Source of the DNA: Spongiactinospora rosea
GTDB taxonomy: Bacteria > Actinomycetota > Actinomycetes > Streptosporangiales > Streptosporangiaceae
NCBI RefSeq assembly: GCF_003315795.1
Contig: NZ_QMEY01000016.1
Coordinates: 124,001-188,000, forward strand
Direction: 5' to 3'
DNA length: 64,000 nt
In this document: in pieces, positions 1 to 14,782 of the stretch
Layout: each line of letters begins with the position of its first letter
How positions within the stretch are numbered: the first letter of the stretch is position 1
Notes under the pieces: generated by a model
Told to the model about the DNA's origin: nothing
Seen by the model: the letters and a program-made list of their open reading frames with translations, nothing else
The model's database searches: none
Program-made: the position numbers and the translations under genes

Positions 1-468
1 CAGTGATCAACCGGTAGATCCCGCGGCTGACATTCGGGCAGGTTCCGGATAGCGTTCGGAACATGGCACCCGTTCGGGTCCGTGGTTGCGCAGAGCCGGG
101 GCTCCCGGCTCCGCTAGCCGATGCCAGCCGCAGGCTAAACGGTCCACGTAAGACGACTTTTCGTCGATCGATCACGGTGCGGCTTAGAGGTAAGTCCTGC
201 CCTCCCGGGGGGTCCGATGCCCCCCGTCAGAGGAGAAGGGCAGTAGTGGCATGGAGCTGCGAGACCCTCAGCAGGCGGATGTGGGGACGAAGACCAGGTC
301 GGCCGGACGGGTGCCGACCAAAATTCCGGTTAACAGGCGCGCTGCCAGGCAATGAAGCGACTGTGACGACTCCAAGGCGAGGTGAAGGAGGAGTCATCTG
401 CGTGTCCGCCGAAAGACCACCCGGCGTTCGTCCGGGTTCGCTGTCGAGAGACGAAGGGGGGCTGTTGC
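1..468. other. Gene-free leader region upstream of hpf
   Basis: No credible protein-coding gene is visible before hpf. Candidate frames have atypical composition for this genome and no ribosome binding site. The stretch carries several perfect short hairpins between about 150 and 320, described separately as a candidate structured RNA. A further hairpin lies near 94-111 (AGCCGGG/CCCGGCT, 3-nt loop). A purine-rich site around 453-462 precedes the hpf ATG at 469. Confidence 0.6.
150..330 (+). ncRNA. Candidate structured leader RNA upstream of hpf (possible raiA motif)
   Basis: Seen in the sequence are four compact hairpins in about 170 nt. One is GACGA/TCGTC near 152-166. The second is a nested pair, with outer CTGCCCT (197-203) pairing AGGGCAG (237-243) and inner CGGGGGG (206-212) pairing CCCCCCG (220-226). 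The third is CTGC/GCAG near 257-273. The fourth is GGTCGGC (297-303) pairing GCCGACC (313-319). Known background: the raiA-motif RNA class occurs in Actinobacteria and Firmicutes, often just 5' of the raiA/hpf gene. Assigning this leader to that class is inference from position and structure only. It could instead be an ordinary structured 5' UTR. Boundaries are approximate. Confidence 0.4.
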
Positions 469-1173
469 ATGGACGTCATCGTCAAGGGACGGCACACCGG
501 AGTGAGTGACCGTTTCCGCGACCATGCGACCGTCAAGCTGGCCAAGATCGAGCGTTTGGACAGCAAGCTCATCCGAGTCGATGTAGAGGTGTCGAAAGAG
601 CGCAATCCGCGCCTCAGCGACCAACGGGAGCGTGTGGAGCTCACGATCCATTCGCGCGGCCCGGCGGTGCGTGCCGAGGCGTCGGCCGACGACCGGTTCG
701 CGGCCCTCGATCTGGCGCTCGACAAGCTGGAGAACAGGTTGCGGCGGATCGCCGACCGGCGAAAGGTCCATCACGGCAACCGAGTCCCCCCGTCCATCGC
801 GGAGATCACCTCCGGCGCCCCGGCCTACCCGGGCGCGCCCGACCTCGCGGCCGAAATGACGCAGGCCGCACCGGCCGCGCAGGAGGCGACGGCCGCGCGA
901 CCCGGGCCGGAAGCGGCGGCGAGCACGTCCACGACCACAGCCGGCGGCTATGAGGAGCCCATCGTGCCGATCGAGATGGATGGTGACGGACCGCTGGTGG
1001 TCAGGGAGAAGTTCCACCGCGCCGATCCGATCACCATCGACCAGGCGCTGCTGGAGATGGAGCTCGTCGGGCACGACTTCTATCTGTTCCGCGACAAGGA
1101 GAGCGGCCACCCGAGCGTCGTCTACCGCCGCCGCGGATACGACTACGGCGTCCTCCGCCTGGTGGAGGCATGA
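469..1173 (+). CDS. hpf: Ribosome hibernation-promoting factor, long form
   Basis: The 234-residue protein has the two-domain layout of long HPF/RaiA proteins. Residues 1-100 form the basic ribosome-binding domain, starting MDVIVKGRHTGVSDRFRDHA. A Pro/Ala/Thr-rich linker covers about 105-165. The C-terminal dimerisation domain covers about 175-234, with the conserved stretch VREKFHRADPITIDQALLEM and the ending YDYGVLRLVEA. Such proteins bind the 30S subunit and pair ribosomes into inactive 100S dimers in stationary phase or stress. The ATG at 469 is chosen because it begins the conserved domain and follows a GAAGGGGG site; an in-frame ATG at 382 would add an unconserved tail. The gene lies upstream of a coupled small ORF and a response regulator. 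The hairpin-rich leader may control its expression. Confidence 0.95.
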   Translation: MDVIVKGRHTGVSDRFRDHATVKLAKIERLDSKLIRVDVEVSKERNPRLSDQRERVELTIHSRGPAVRAEASADDRFAALDLALDKLENRLRRIADRRKVHHGNRVPPSIAEITSGAPAYPGAPDLAAEMTQAAPAAQEATAARPGPEAAASTSTTTAGGYEEPIVPIEMDGDGPLVVREKFHRADPITIDQALLEMELVGHDFYLFRDKESGHPSVVYRRRGYDYGVLRLVEA

Positions 1174-1269
1174 CAGCGGGCCGATGAAGATCCTTTCGAC
1201 CATCCCGATGACCGGAACCCGTGTAATCATGGCGGATCAGAGGCTCTAACCCCACGGCGAGGAGGAGTT

Positions 1270-1353
1270 GTGAGCGAGCGAGCCACGAGGTGCGGCGTCC
1301 CGTGCCAGGAGAGGGACGCCGAGTGCGCGAGGCCGGTGAAGGAGGTCCTGTGA
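1270..1353 (+). CDS. 27-codon leader ORF coupled to the downstream response regulator
   Basis: A GTG at 1270 follows AGGAGG (1260-1265) and opens a 27-codon frame ending at TGA 1351-1353. That stop overlaps the GTG start of the response regulator as GTGA (1350-1353), the arrangement used throughout this window for translational coupling. The peptide begins MSERATRCGVPCQERDAECA and has three cysteines at 8, 12 and 19. It has no recognisable family. It may be a regulatory leader peptide or a small protein. The SD-to-start spacing of 4 nt is slightly short, so translation is inferred. Confidence 0.4.
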   Translation: MSERATRCGVPCQERDAECARPVKEVL

Positions 1354-2078
1354 CAGGGCCTGAGAGCGGGCCTGAGAGCGGGTCCGGTGAGACGGGCCGG
1401 CGTGGCGGCGGCGACGAGCCCATCCGCGTGCTGATCGTCGACGATCACGCGCTGATCCGCCGCAGCCTGGAGCTGGCCCTTTCCGCCGAGGCGGACATCG
1501 AGGTGGTCGGAGAGGCGAGCGACGGGCAGGAGGCGGTCGAGCTCGCCGACCGCCTCATGCCCGACGTGGCCCTGATGGACGTCCGGATGCCGAAGCTGAG
1601 CGGCATCGAGGCGACCAGGGGCATCAAGGAGTCGGTGCCGAGCACGCGCATCATCATGCTGACGGTGAGCGACGAGGAGGAAGACCTCTTCGAGGCCATC
1701 AAGGCGGGCGCGACCGGCTACCTGCTCAAGGACGTCCAGCTCGACGAGGTGCCCGACGCGGTGCGCGGCGTGCACGAAGGACAGTCATTGATCAACCCGG
1801 CCATGGCCGCGAAACTGATCAGCGAGTTCGCGAGCATGAGCCGCAAGGAGGCCGAACGCCCGCCCCAGCTCCCGGTGCCGAGACTCACCGACCGGGAGAT
1901 GGAGGTGCTCCGGCTGGTGGCCAAGGGCATGAACAACCGGGAGATCGCCAAGCAGTTGTTCATCTCAGAGAACACGGTGAAGAACCACGTCCGCAACATC
2001 CTGGACAAGCTCCAGCTCCACTCCAGGATGGAAGCGGTGGTGTACGCCGTGCGAGAGCGCATGTTAGAGATCACCTGA
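1350..2078 (+). CDS. NarL/LuxR-family response regulator
   Basis: This 242-residue protein has an N-terminal receiver domain (about 24-145) and a C-terminal LuxR-type helix-turn-helix (about 175-235). The receiver has acidic residues D31-D32 and the predicted phospho-acceptor D77 in the context LMDVRMP. The HTH includes LTDREMEVLRLVAKG and the recognition-helix region SENTVKNHVRNILDKL. A Gly/Ser-rich tail precedes the receiver. The GTG at 1350 has GGAGG at 1341-1345 and overlaps the stop of the small upstream ORF. No histidine kinase is adjacent, so the cognate sensor is unknown. Its position directly after hpf suggests shared expression with ribosome hibernation, which is inference. Confidence 0.93.
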   Translation: MTGPESGPESGSGETGRRGGGDEPIRVLIVDDHALIRRSLELALSAEADIEVVGEASDGQEAVELADRLMPDVALMDVRMPKLSGIEATRGIKESVPSTRIIMLTVSDEEEDLFEAIKAGATGYLLKDVQLDEVPDAVRGVHEGQSLINPAMAAKLISEFASMSRKEAERPPQLPVPRLTDREMEVLRLVAKGMNNREIAKQLFISENTVKNHVRNILDKLQLHSRMEAVVYAVRERMLEIT

Positions 2079-2127
2079 CCACTTCCCCACGGGAACTCAC
2101 CGGTACCCCACGGAAGAACCCCAGACC

Positions 2128-2153
2128 GGGGCGGACGCTCCACCGTCCGCCCC
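2128..2153 (+). terminator. Hairpin terminator after the response regulator
   Basis: A perfect 9-bp stem, GGGGCGGAC (2128-2136) with GTCCGCCCC (2145-2153), and an 8-nt loop lie 50 nt after the stop codon. There is no T-run, which is common for actinobacterial terminators. Confidence 0.6.
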
Positions 2154-2365
2154 GCCGCCGGTGGCAGGGCGCCGGCGTGCCTGATCCGCTGCGCACTGCC
2201 GCCGTAGTACGGATCACGCACCGCCACCGCCAAGTCCCAGTCCCTGCTTCAGAGGGGCGGCGGCCGGGAATTCGGTGGTGATCCACTACAACGCGCAAGC
2301 GGGCTACACGCCCTGCCTCCGGGCCTTGGCCGATCTCCGGCGGCGAGACGGCGTGACCGATGGTG

Positions 2366-2525
2366 GTCACGATCCCGGCCCGATGGGTGCGGAGCCCACC
2401 GGCCTTGCGTGGCTCGACCGAGTCGCGGGTGTGCTCGGCCTCGGCGTCACGATCCCGGCCCGAGGGGTGCGGAGCCCACCGGCTTTGTGTGGTCTGACCG
2501 GGTCGCGGGTGTGCTCGGCCTCGGT
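2366..2525. repeat. Two-copy 80-bp tandem direct repeat
   Basis: Copy 1 spans 2366-2445 and copy 2 spans 2446-2525. Both begin GTCACGATCCCGGCCCGA and end near GTGTGCTCGGCCTCGG, with only a few substitutions between them. The copies abut directly, so this looks like a fairly recent local duplication of intergenic DNA. No inverted repeats or transposase flank it. Confidence 0.85.
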
Positions 2526-2806
2526 GGGACAGCGCCGAAGCGGGGGTCGGTGAGCACGGGGGATCGCGTCCCGCGGAGCGGTGGGACCGCCCCGCACCCG
2601 TAGTGGCCGACCTGTGCGATTTCCGGTTTGAACGTTCCCGTTCACGTCATTCGGCGGGATGCCATCAGCAGACGTTCGCGCAGCTCCGGCACTCGCCCGT
2701 ACTCCGCCCCGCAAGGCCTACTATGGCTCCCCACTGAGCGGCGGCGGTCCCCACGGGCTCCACCTGGACTGCGTCCCGTCAGATGACCACTGAACCTTTT
2801 TCAACC

Positions 2807-4174
2807 TCAGGCTCCCAGGTCAGAGGCGGTATGCGAGATGCCGTATCCGCTTGACCAGGCGTCCTGCCGCGGCATCAGGCCCGGCCCGAGCCCGATGGAG
2901 ACGTCCCTGACCTGGTCCAAGTGACCGGTTGAAGAAGGTTCACCTGTCTGGACACCGCCCGGGGGGCAGGGGAAGCGGATGGTGGAAGGGGTGATGCGTT
3001 CGATGTGGACGTTGGTGCAGCCGACCCATTCGGCCGCTGAGTGCAGGGCGTCCATCATGGCGTCGAGGTGGGGGCGGGCCGTGGTGGCGGGCTCGAAGGA
3101 GACGTGGCGGGCGACCAGGGTGGAGCCTTCGCGGGCGGGGTCGACGCGGCCGATGAGGCGGCCTCCGGCCAGGACCGGCATCGTGAAGTAGCCGTGCACC
3201 CGCTTGTCCTTGGGGACGTACGCCTCAAGGCGGTGGTTGAAGCCGAAGACCCGCTCGGTGCGGGCGCGGTCCCAGATCAGGGAGTCGAAGGGCGACAGCA
3301 ACGTGGTGCGGTGACGCCCGCGTGGCTCGGACGCAAGGGCGGTGGGATCGGCCCAGGCGTTGGGTGCCGCTTGTCCCGTGGAGGCGGTTTGTCCCGGGGA
3401 GGCGGTGCGGCGGGCGCGGGTGGCGGGCCAGCCCGCGACGTGGACCGGGACCAGGTTGGTGGCGCCGTTGTGCAGCGCCTCGTCCAGGATGGCCGCGTGC
3501 GGGCCCCTGAGGCGCAGGAAGTCGATCAGGTCGGCGCGGGTCGCGATGCCGAGGGCCGCGCCCGCCGTACGAGCCAGTCGCGCGATGCACTCCTCGTCGG
3601 TCGGCTCGGTGGCCAGCAGCGGGGCGGGCACCGCGCGCTCGGCGACATCGTAGACCCTGCGCCAGCCCACGCGCCGGGTGCACACGACCTCGCCGATGTC
3701 CAGCAGCCACTCCACCGCGATCTTGACGTCCGACCAGTCCCACCACGGGCCGCCGTTCTTCGCGCCGCCGAGGTCGGTGGTGGTCAGCGGGCCGTCCGCG
3801 CGGACCCGGTCGAGGACCTTGTCCACGCCGGACGGCACCTTGTGCCAGCGGAACTCGCGCTCCCGGAAGGCCCGGCGGCGGAACGCGTAGAGCGGCCACT
3901 GGTCGAGGGGCAGGATGCACGCCGCGTGGCACCAGTACTCGAACGCGTCGCCGCCCCAGTAGGCCGCCTCGACCTTCTCCCTGGCGACCGGCCCGAGCCG
4001 GGCGTAGGCGATCAGCTCGTGCGAGCGGGCCAGCACCGAGATCGTGTCGAGCTGGACGGCGCCGAGCCTGCGCAGCACGGCGGGCACTCCACCGCGTCGC
4101 GCCCCGGCTCCGAGCAGCCCCTGCGCGCGGAGAATGACCCGGCGTGCCTCATCGGGGGTCAGGGAGGTCAGCAT
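2807..4174 (-). CDS. YcaQ/AlkX-type winged-helix DNA glycosylase
   Basis: The 455-residue protein matches the HTH_42 winged-helix family that includes E. coli YcaQ (AlkX) and Streptomyces AlkZ, which excise bulky or crosslinked alkylated bases. The N-terminus reads MLTSLTPDEARRVILRAQGL. It is followed by the motif Q41-L-D43 in GAVQLDTISVLARSHELI, the catalytic Q-x-D form typical of the YcaQ branch. Middle blocks with WxG, HAACILP and WDWSDVK are also characteristic. A low-complexity Ala/Thr/Gly insertion occurs at about residues 255-285. The ATG at 4174 starts the conserved N-terminus but has a weak ribosome binding site. An upstream GTG at 4210 is the alternative. The gene is monocistronic. 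Substrate range cannot be read from sequence. Confidence 0.85.
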   Translation of the reverse strand: MLTSLTPDEARRVILRAQGLLGAGARRGGVPAVLRRLGAVQLDTISVLARSHELIAYARLGPVAREKVEAAYWGGDAFEYWCHAACILPLDQWPLYAFRRRAFREREFRWHKVPSGVDKVLDRVRADGPLTTTDLGGAKNGGPWWDWSDVKIAVEWLLDIGEVVCTRRVGWRRVYDVAERAVPAPLLATEPTDEECIARLARTAGAALGIATRADLIDFLRLRGPHAAILDEALHNGATNLVPVHVAGWPATRARRTASPGQTASTGQAAPNAWADPTALASEPRGRHRTTLLSPFDSLIWDRARTERVFGFNHRLEAYVPKDKRVHGYFTMPVLAGGRLIGRVDPAREGSTLVARHVSFEPATTARPHLDAMMDALHSAAEWVGCTNVHIERITPSTIRFPCPPGGVQTGEPSSTGHLDQVRDVSIGLGPGLMPRQDAWSSGYGISHTASDLGA

Positions 4175-4255
4175 GCGGGCGATGCTAGCGCCGGCCACCG
4201 ACAAAACCACTACGCCGGTGTCGGGTGCGACGTCCCGGCCGAGGGCGGTACAGGG

Positions 4256-4582
4256 CTATTGGCGTTCGAAGGGGGAGTGGTGTTCGGCGGCGGAGATGAC
4301 GCGGGGGGCGTCGACGATCACGTCGGAGAAGATGTCGAAGGCCAGGGCCAGGATGCCGCCGACGGCGATGAGGCCCGCGCCGATCCAGAAGAAGAGCCAG
4401 TTCGGGCCGACGCACAGGGCGATGCCGCCGGTCAGGAAGCCGAGCAGCATCACCGAGACCGCCGCCCAGGACGAGGCGCGGCCGGCGTGGCTGCCGTGCT
4501 CCAGGGCCTCGGTGACCGTTCCCTCGGTGCCGTGGGTCTCGGGTACGTGGATATCGGGCTTTTGGTGTCCGGAGCGTGCCAT
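4256..4582 (-). CDS. Small two-TM membrane protein resembling the HGxxPAAW family
   Basis: This 108-residue protein has a charged N-terminus, an HGSHAGRASSW segment, and two hydrophobic helices at about 40-60 and 64-85. It ends in a polar tail. The HG...W element just before the first helix resembles the HGxxPAAW family of small actinobacterial membrane proteins, though the PAA core is not exact. The start at 4582 follows GAGGAAGGGGA on the minus strand, a strong site. The gene is separated by about 80 bp from the glycosylase and points the same way. Function is unknown. Confidence 0.75.
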   Translation of the reverse strand: MARSGHQKPDIHVPETHGTEGTVTEALEHGSHAGRASSWAAVSVMLLGFLTGGIALCVGPNWLFFWIGAGLIAVGGILALAFDIFSDVIVDAPRVISAAEHHSPFERQ

Positions 4583-5035
4583 GGTTCCCCTTCCTCGTGC
4601 TGTCCCCCCGGGCCGGTACGGCGGGCGGCGCATGGCGCGGCGGTGCGCCGTCCGCCGTACCGGATGCCGTATCCTCGCCACGAGGACACCGTGAGCGACA
4701 CGATGGCCGACACATTGAAGCCGGCACGATGAGCCCGACGATGCGCGCGGAAAATGCCTTCGCTCGGAAAGCGCCCGCCGCGCGACCCCGTGGCGAAGCG
4801 CGGTCCACTTCGGCATACCCGAAGGCGCGGCCCATACGCATGGGGCGGTCCGCGCCGGATCGGGTCACCGCGCTTACGTGCCCATTCACCTGGCACGCCG
4901 GGCCGCGGAACTTTCCCGGCACACGGGGCGTTTTCGCCGTTGGCTGTGTCCAGTGGCCGAAGCGCCTACGATGGCAACGGGGAAGTATGACTCGTCAGCC
5001 CGGCCGGGGTAGACCTGCGAGGAGCTTTACACAAA
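4583..5035. other. Divergent intergenic region upstream of secA
   Basis: No credible gene is visible in this 453-nt gap between divergently transcribed genes. It must hold the promoters of secA and of the small membrane protein gene. A possible -10-like TACGAT lies near 4967, but no well-spaced -35 was found. An AGGAG site around 5018 precedes the secA GTG. Confidence 0.5.
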
Positions 5036-7849
<2,814 letters not shown>

Positions 7850-7860
7850 CCTGTCGCTCT

Positions 7861-7898
7861 GAGATCCCGGTCCCCGCTTCGCGCGGGGCCGGGATCTC
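7861..7898. terminator. Bidirectional terminator between secA and the Rv3235-like gene
   Basis: The arms GAGATCCCGG (7861-7870) plus CCCCGC pair with GCGGGG plus CGGGATCTC (to 7898) around a 5-nt loop, with one internal mismatch. It sits between converging genes and can serve both. Confidence 0.8.
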
Positions 7899-7912
7899 GC
7901 TGTTTCCTGGCG

Positions 7913-8407
7913 TCAGGGGGTGGTCTCGAACTCGGTGCAGCGCCAGTGGGCGCCGCGGCGTTCCAGGCGCATGGCGAGCACGCGGGAGCGGCTGCCGCAG
8001 TGCACGAGCAGGCATATCTCCAGTACCGAGGCGTTCGTGCGGGAGACGTGCGGGATCGACACGCGGACCGGGCCGTCGGCCTCGATGATCTTTCCGGCGC
8101 GGACGAGTTCGGCGTACGCCCGGTCGGTGGCGTGCTGGGCGACCGTCTTCGGTGGCCGCTGCCCGGCCAGTACCTCGGCGAACGCCAGTCCCAGCGCCCG
8201 GATGCGCTGCTCGTCGGGGTTGGCGGGCACCGGGCGGACGTACGAGTCGCGCATCGGCACCTGCCGCGCGGCGGGTTCGGGAGCCGGTGCGGGTACGGGT
8301 GCGGGTTCGGGGTCGGGAGCCGCGCTCGCGGTGGCGTCGTAAGGCGGGTCGGGCACCGGCGAGGGACTGAACGTGGGCAGGAAGGGGGCATGGATAAGGC
8401 GCTGCAT
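7913..8407 (-). CDS. Rv3235-family protein
   Basis: The 164-residue protein has a Pro/Ala-rich N-terminal half with a PEPAPVPAPAPEP tract. The conserved C-terminal domain (about 70-164) contains ALGLAFAEVLAGQRP, the charged ADGPVRVSIPHVSRTN region and a final RRGAHWRCTEFE block. This pattern matches the actinobacterial Rv3235 family, which is often encoded next to secA and has no established function. The start at 8407 is preferred because codons further upstream lose the high third-position GC. An in-frame ATG at 8527 is possible. The protein shows no signal peptide or membrane segment. Confidence 0.75.
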   Translation of the reverse strand: MQRLIHAPFLPTFSPSPVPDPPYDATASAAPDPEPAPVPAPAPEPAARQVPMRDSYVRPVPANPDEQRIRALGLAFAEVLAGQRPPKTVAQHATDRAYAELVRAGKIIEADGPVRVSIPHVSRTNASVLEICLLVHCGSRSRVLAMRLERRGAHWRCTEFETTP

Positions 8408-8625
8408 AACGGACTCCGCAGGACTCTGAATCTGCGTGATGACGGGGGAGGGAAACACCGGCGGCTGCTGCGCACGAGAAGAGTTTTTGGTCGGAGCTCC
8501 AGATACCGCGGTCACCGGATATTCCATCCCGTGGCCCCTTGTGCCCGCCTTTTGCGGCAAAAGTGCAGCGAAGTTGGATCGGTGGTCAAGCGGGCTGCGC
8601 GCTGTTTCGGTGCCTCTGAGTGGCC

Positions 8626-9930
<1,305 letters not shown>

Positions 9931-9981
9931 CTCCACCCCCGCTCACAGACCACCACGGGGGATGCTCGCTACCTACCCGTT

Positions 9982-10668
9982 CTACTCCCGCACTCCCGCC
10001 CCGCCCGCCCGGCGGTGGAGGAGTTTGCGGGTGAGCCAGAAGGCGGTGGCGAGGGCGAGGAGGGCGGCGGCGATCGGGGCGGCGCGTCTGAGGAGGGGGG
10101 TGCCGGCGATTTCGAGGAGGTCGAGTTCTTCCTCCTCGGGGGTGCGGGAGGTGCGGGCCGTGCCCGTCGGGCGGATGTCGGCAGGGCGTTCGGGGACCGG
10201 GACCTCCGCCTGTGGTTCGGGCTCGGCGAGCAGGGCGGCGAGGTTGGTGGCGAAGCGGTCGATCAGTTTGGCGCCCACGTCGTTCATCACACCGCGCCCG
10301 AACTGCGCCGGGCGCCCCGTGACGTTGAACGTGGACTCCACCGCGACCGTCGTGGCGCCGTCGCCGGGAGTCAGCCGGGCGACCACCGTGGCGCTCGCCG
10401 TACCGGCCCCCTGGGACTCCTTGCCGGACGCGCGGACCGTGACCGTGCGGGAGTCCTTGTCGACCTCCGCTAGCACCGCCGTGCCCTTGTAGGCCACCGT
10501 GATCGGCCCGACCTTCACCCGCATCCGCCCGGCGAGCTCGTCGCCCTCCACCGAGTCCAGGGACGCGCCGGGCAGGCAGGTGGCCGCCCGGCGTACGTCG
10601 AGGAGCGTCTCCCAGGCGCGCTCGACCGGCACCGGAACCGTGAACTCGTGCTCGAACCGCATCGCCAT
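9982..10668 (-). CDS. CoxG-like SRPBCC protein with C-terminal membrane anchor
   Basis: Residues 1-145 form an SRPBCC/CoxG domain, beginning MAMRFEHEFTVPVPVERAWE with the characteristic LPGASLDSVEGDELAGRMRV. A Pro/Glu-rich spacer leads to a C-terminal transmembrane helix (about 192-212) and a basic tail. CoxG proteins are thought to tether molybdenum hydroxylases such as CO dehydrogenase to the membrane. Being last in the coxS-L-M-G operon, 31 bp after coxM, fits that role. The start at 10668 follows GAGGAGCGGG. At 228 residues it is close to the usual length for CoxG proteins with an anchor. Confidence 0.88.
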   Translation of the reverse strand: MAMRFEHEFTVPVPVERAWETLLDVRRAATCLPGASLDSVEGDELAGRMRVKVGPITVAYKGTAVLAEVDKDSRTVTVRASGKESQGAGTASATVVARLTPGDGATTVAVESTFNVTGRPAQFGRGVMNDVGAKLIDRFATNLAALLAEPEPQAEVPVPERPADIRPTGTARTSRTPEEEELDLLEIAGTPLLRRAAPIAAALLALATAFWLTRKLLHRRAGGAGVRE

Positions 10669-10699
10669 CGACCCGCTCCTCGCTCTCTCCCTTCCGACA

Positions 10700-11559
10700 C
10701 TACGGCCGGGCGCCTGCCGCGGCCAGCACCGCCCGGCGGGTGAGGACCCTGGCCAGGTGCCTGCGGTAGTCGGGCCGGGCGTGCAGGTCGGCCGGGGGAG
10801 AGGTGCCCGCGTCGGCCTCCGCGCAGGCCCCTGCCACCGCCTCGGCGTCGGCCGGTACGCCGCGCAGCGCCGCCTCCACCGCCGCCGCCCGCAGCGGCGT
10901 CGCGCCCATGTTGGTCAGCGCGATCCGCGCCTCCGCCACGCCGCCGTCCGCCCGGCGTACCGCGGCGGCCACGCCCACGATCGCCCACGCCTGCGCGGTC
11001 CGGTGGAACTTCTCGTAGTGGAAGCCCCACCCGGACCCCAGCTTGGGCACCTTGACGCCCACCAGGATCTCGTCGGGCGCGAGCGCGGTCTCCAGGTAGT
11101 CCTGGAAGAACGCGGAGGCGGGCACGGTCCGCTCGCCGCGCGCCGAGACGATCACGAACTCGCAGTCCAGGGCCAGGGCCACGGCGGGCAGGTCGCCCGC
11201 CGGGTCGGCGTGCGCGAGGGAGCCGCCGAAGGTGCCGCGGTGGCGTACCGCGGGGTCGGCGACCGTACGCGCGGCCAGCGCCACCAGCGGGACCTCCGCG
11301 TTGACCACCGCCGAGCGCACGACCTCGTCGAGCGTGGCCGTCGCGCCGACGAACACGTGGTCGTCCTCGTCGCGGATCGCCCGCGACTCGGGCAGCCTGC
11401 CGATGTCCACGAGCACGGTCGGGTAGGACAGCCGCAGCCGCAGCAGCGGGATCAGCGACTGCCCGCCGGAAAGGACCTTGGCGTCCTCACCGGCCTCGGC
11501 GAGCGCCCGGCACGCCTGCCCGAGCGAGGCCGGACGCACGTAGTCGAAAGCGGGCGGGA

Positions 11560-11563
<4 letters not shown>
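10700..11563 (-). CDS. FAD-binding medium subunit of molybdenum hydroxylase (CoxM-like)
   Basis: This 287-residue protein matches the FAD-binding medium subunit (CoxM/CutM) of xanthine-oxidase-family enzymes. It starts VIPPAFDYVRPASLGQACRA. It contains the FAD-loop AKVLSGGQSLIPLLRLRL and the second glycine-rich loop TVADPAVRHRGTFGGSLAHA with DPAGDLPA. The subunit passes electrons from the iron-sulfur subunit to the acceptor. The GTG start at 11563 follows GGAGGT and overlaps the coxL stop by 4 nt (GTGA), showing tight coupling. An upstream start at 11608 would run into coxL and is rejected. Confidence 0.93.
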
Positions 11564-13922
<2,359 letters not shown>

Positions 13923-13926
<4 letters not shown>

Positions 13927-14438
13927 GCCGGCACCTCCCGCGCGGCGGCCTGCTCACCGTTGACGGACACAGACGCGGACATGGCCGCGGCCGCCCGCCG
14001 TACCGCTCTCACGATGTTCTGGTAGCCCGTGCACCTGCACAGATTGCCCTCAAGGCCCTCCCGGATCGCCTCCTCGGAAGGGTGGGGGTCGGTGCGCAGC
14101 AGGTCGATGGCGGCCATGATCATTCCAGGTGTGCAGTAGCCGCACTGGAGCGCGTGCTCTTCGTGGAACGCGTCCTGCACCGGATGCCGGCGGCCCCCGT
14201 CGGCCAGGCCCTCCACGGTGCCGATGTCGCAGCCGTCGGCCTGCACGGCGAGCACCGCGCAGCTCTTGGCGGTCTTGCCGTCCAGGAGGACGGTGCACGC
14301 CCCGCAGTTGGACGTGTCGCACCCGATGGGGGTGCCGGTCCTGCCGAGACGGTCTCTCAGGAGATGGACGAGGAGGAGCCGTGGCTCGACCTCTTCCTCG
14401 AAGCGGATTCCGTCCACATTGACGGTGATTCGGGCCAT
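13923..14438 (-). CDS. [2Fe-2S] small subunit of molybdenum hydroxylase (CoxS-like)
   Basis: The 171-residue protein has the two iron-sulfur domains of CoxS/CutS. The plant-ferredoxin-type cluster is ligated by C40, C45, C48 and C60 (GCDTSNCGACTVLLDG). The helical-domain cluster uses C99, C102, C134 and C136 (QCGYCTPGM and NLCRCTGYQN). It carries electrons from the molybdenum site to FAD. The start MARITVNVDG at 14438 follows GGGAGGACGT. It is the first gene of the minus-strand coxS-L-M-G operon. A C-terminal extension of about 20 residues after the last cluster is unconserved. Confidence 0.94.
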
Positions 14439-14551
14439 ACGTCCTCCCAGCACGCCGATGACGAGCCGACATCTGCGAACGTACGCCCCTGCTCCCGCCG
14501 GTCAAGCTCCCTTCGCCGGGCCGATGGCAAAATCCCGCCCGGCGGCCGGGC

Positions 14552-14782
14552 CTACCTGCGGCGGATCACCCGGGCGATCACGCTGACGAACCCGGCCAGG
14601 CCCAGCCCGGCCACCAGCAGCGGGACGGCCACGAACGGGTCCGTCAGCTTCCCGGAGACGAAGCCGATGCCGAGCATCAGGAAGAGCAGGCCGCTCAGCA
14701 GCGCCATCCAGTCGGTCCGGTGGCTGCGGCGCGGGCGCGGCTCCTGGCCGCCCACGGCGTCCGGACGCGTCTCAGGCCCCAC
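14552..14782 (-). CDS. Small two-TM membrane protein, coupled to the PspC/LiaF-like gene
   Basis: This 76-residue protein has an Arg-rich cytosolic N-terminus and two hydrophobic helices (about 26-45 and 48-70), then a final IRRR. The GTG at 14782 has GGAGGTGCGCC just upstream and overlaps the end of the PspC/LiaF-like gene by 11 nt, so the two are likely co-translated. I recognise no family. Its fixed position after a cell-envelope stress-type gene suggests a membrane or envelope role, which is inference. Confidence 0.7.
   Translation of the reverse strand: MGPETRPDAVGGQEPRPRRSHRTDWMALLSGLLFLMLGIGFVSGKLTDPFVAVPLLVAGLGLAGFVSVIARVIRRR

Larger units (their letters stand above)
2079..2806. other. 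Gene-free stretch between response regulator and ycaQ-like gene
   Basis: This 728-nt gap contains the hairpin at 2128-2153 and an 80-bp tandem duplication at 2366-2525. Open frames across it are not compatible with coding, because the repeat period of 80 is not a multiple of three and no frame has a good start site. Nothing else was recognised. Confidence 0.6.

Noticed and set aside
2275..2603. Two overlapping small plus-strand frames in the 80-bp repeat region
   Set aside because: The repeat period shifts the frame between copies, and codon bias and start sites are poor.
4950..5035. Possible secA promoter with TACGAT near 4967
   Set aside because: No -35 element at suitable spacing; left as a remark only.
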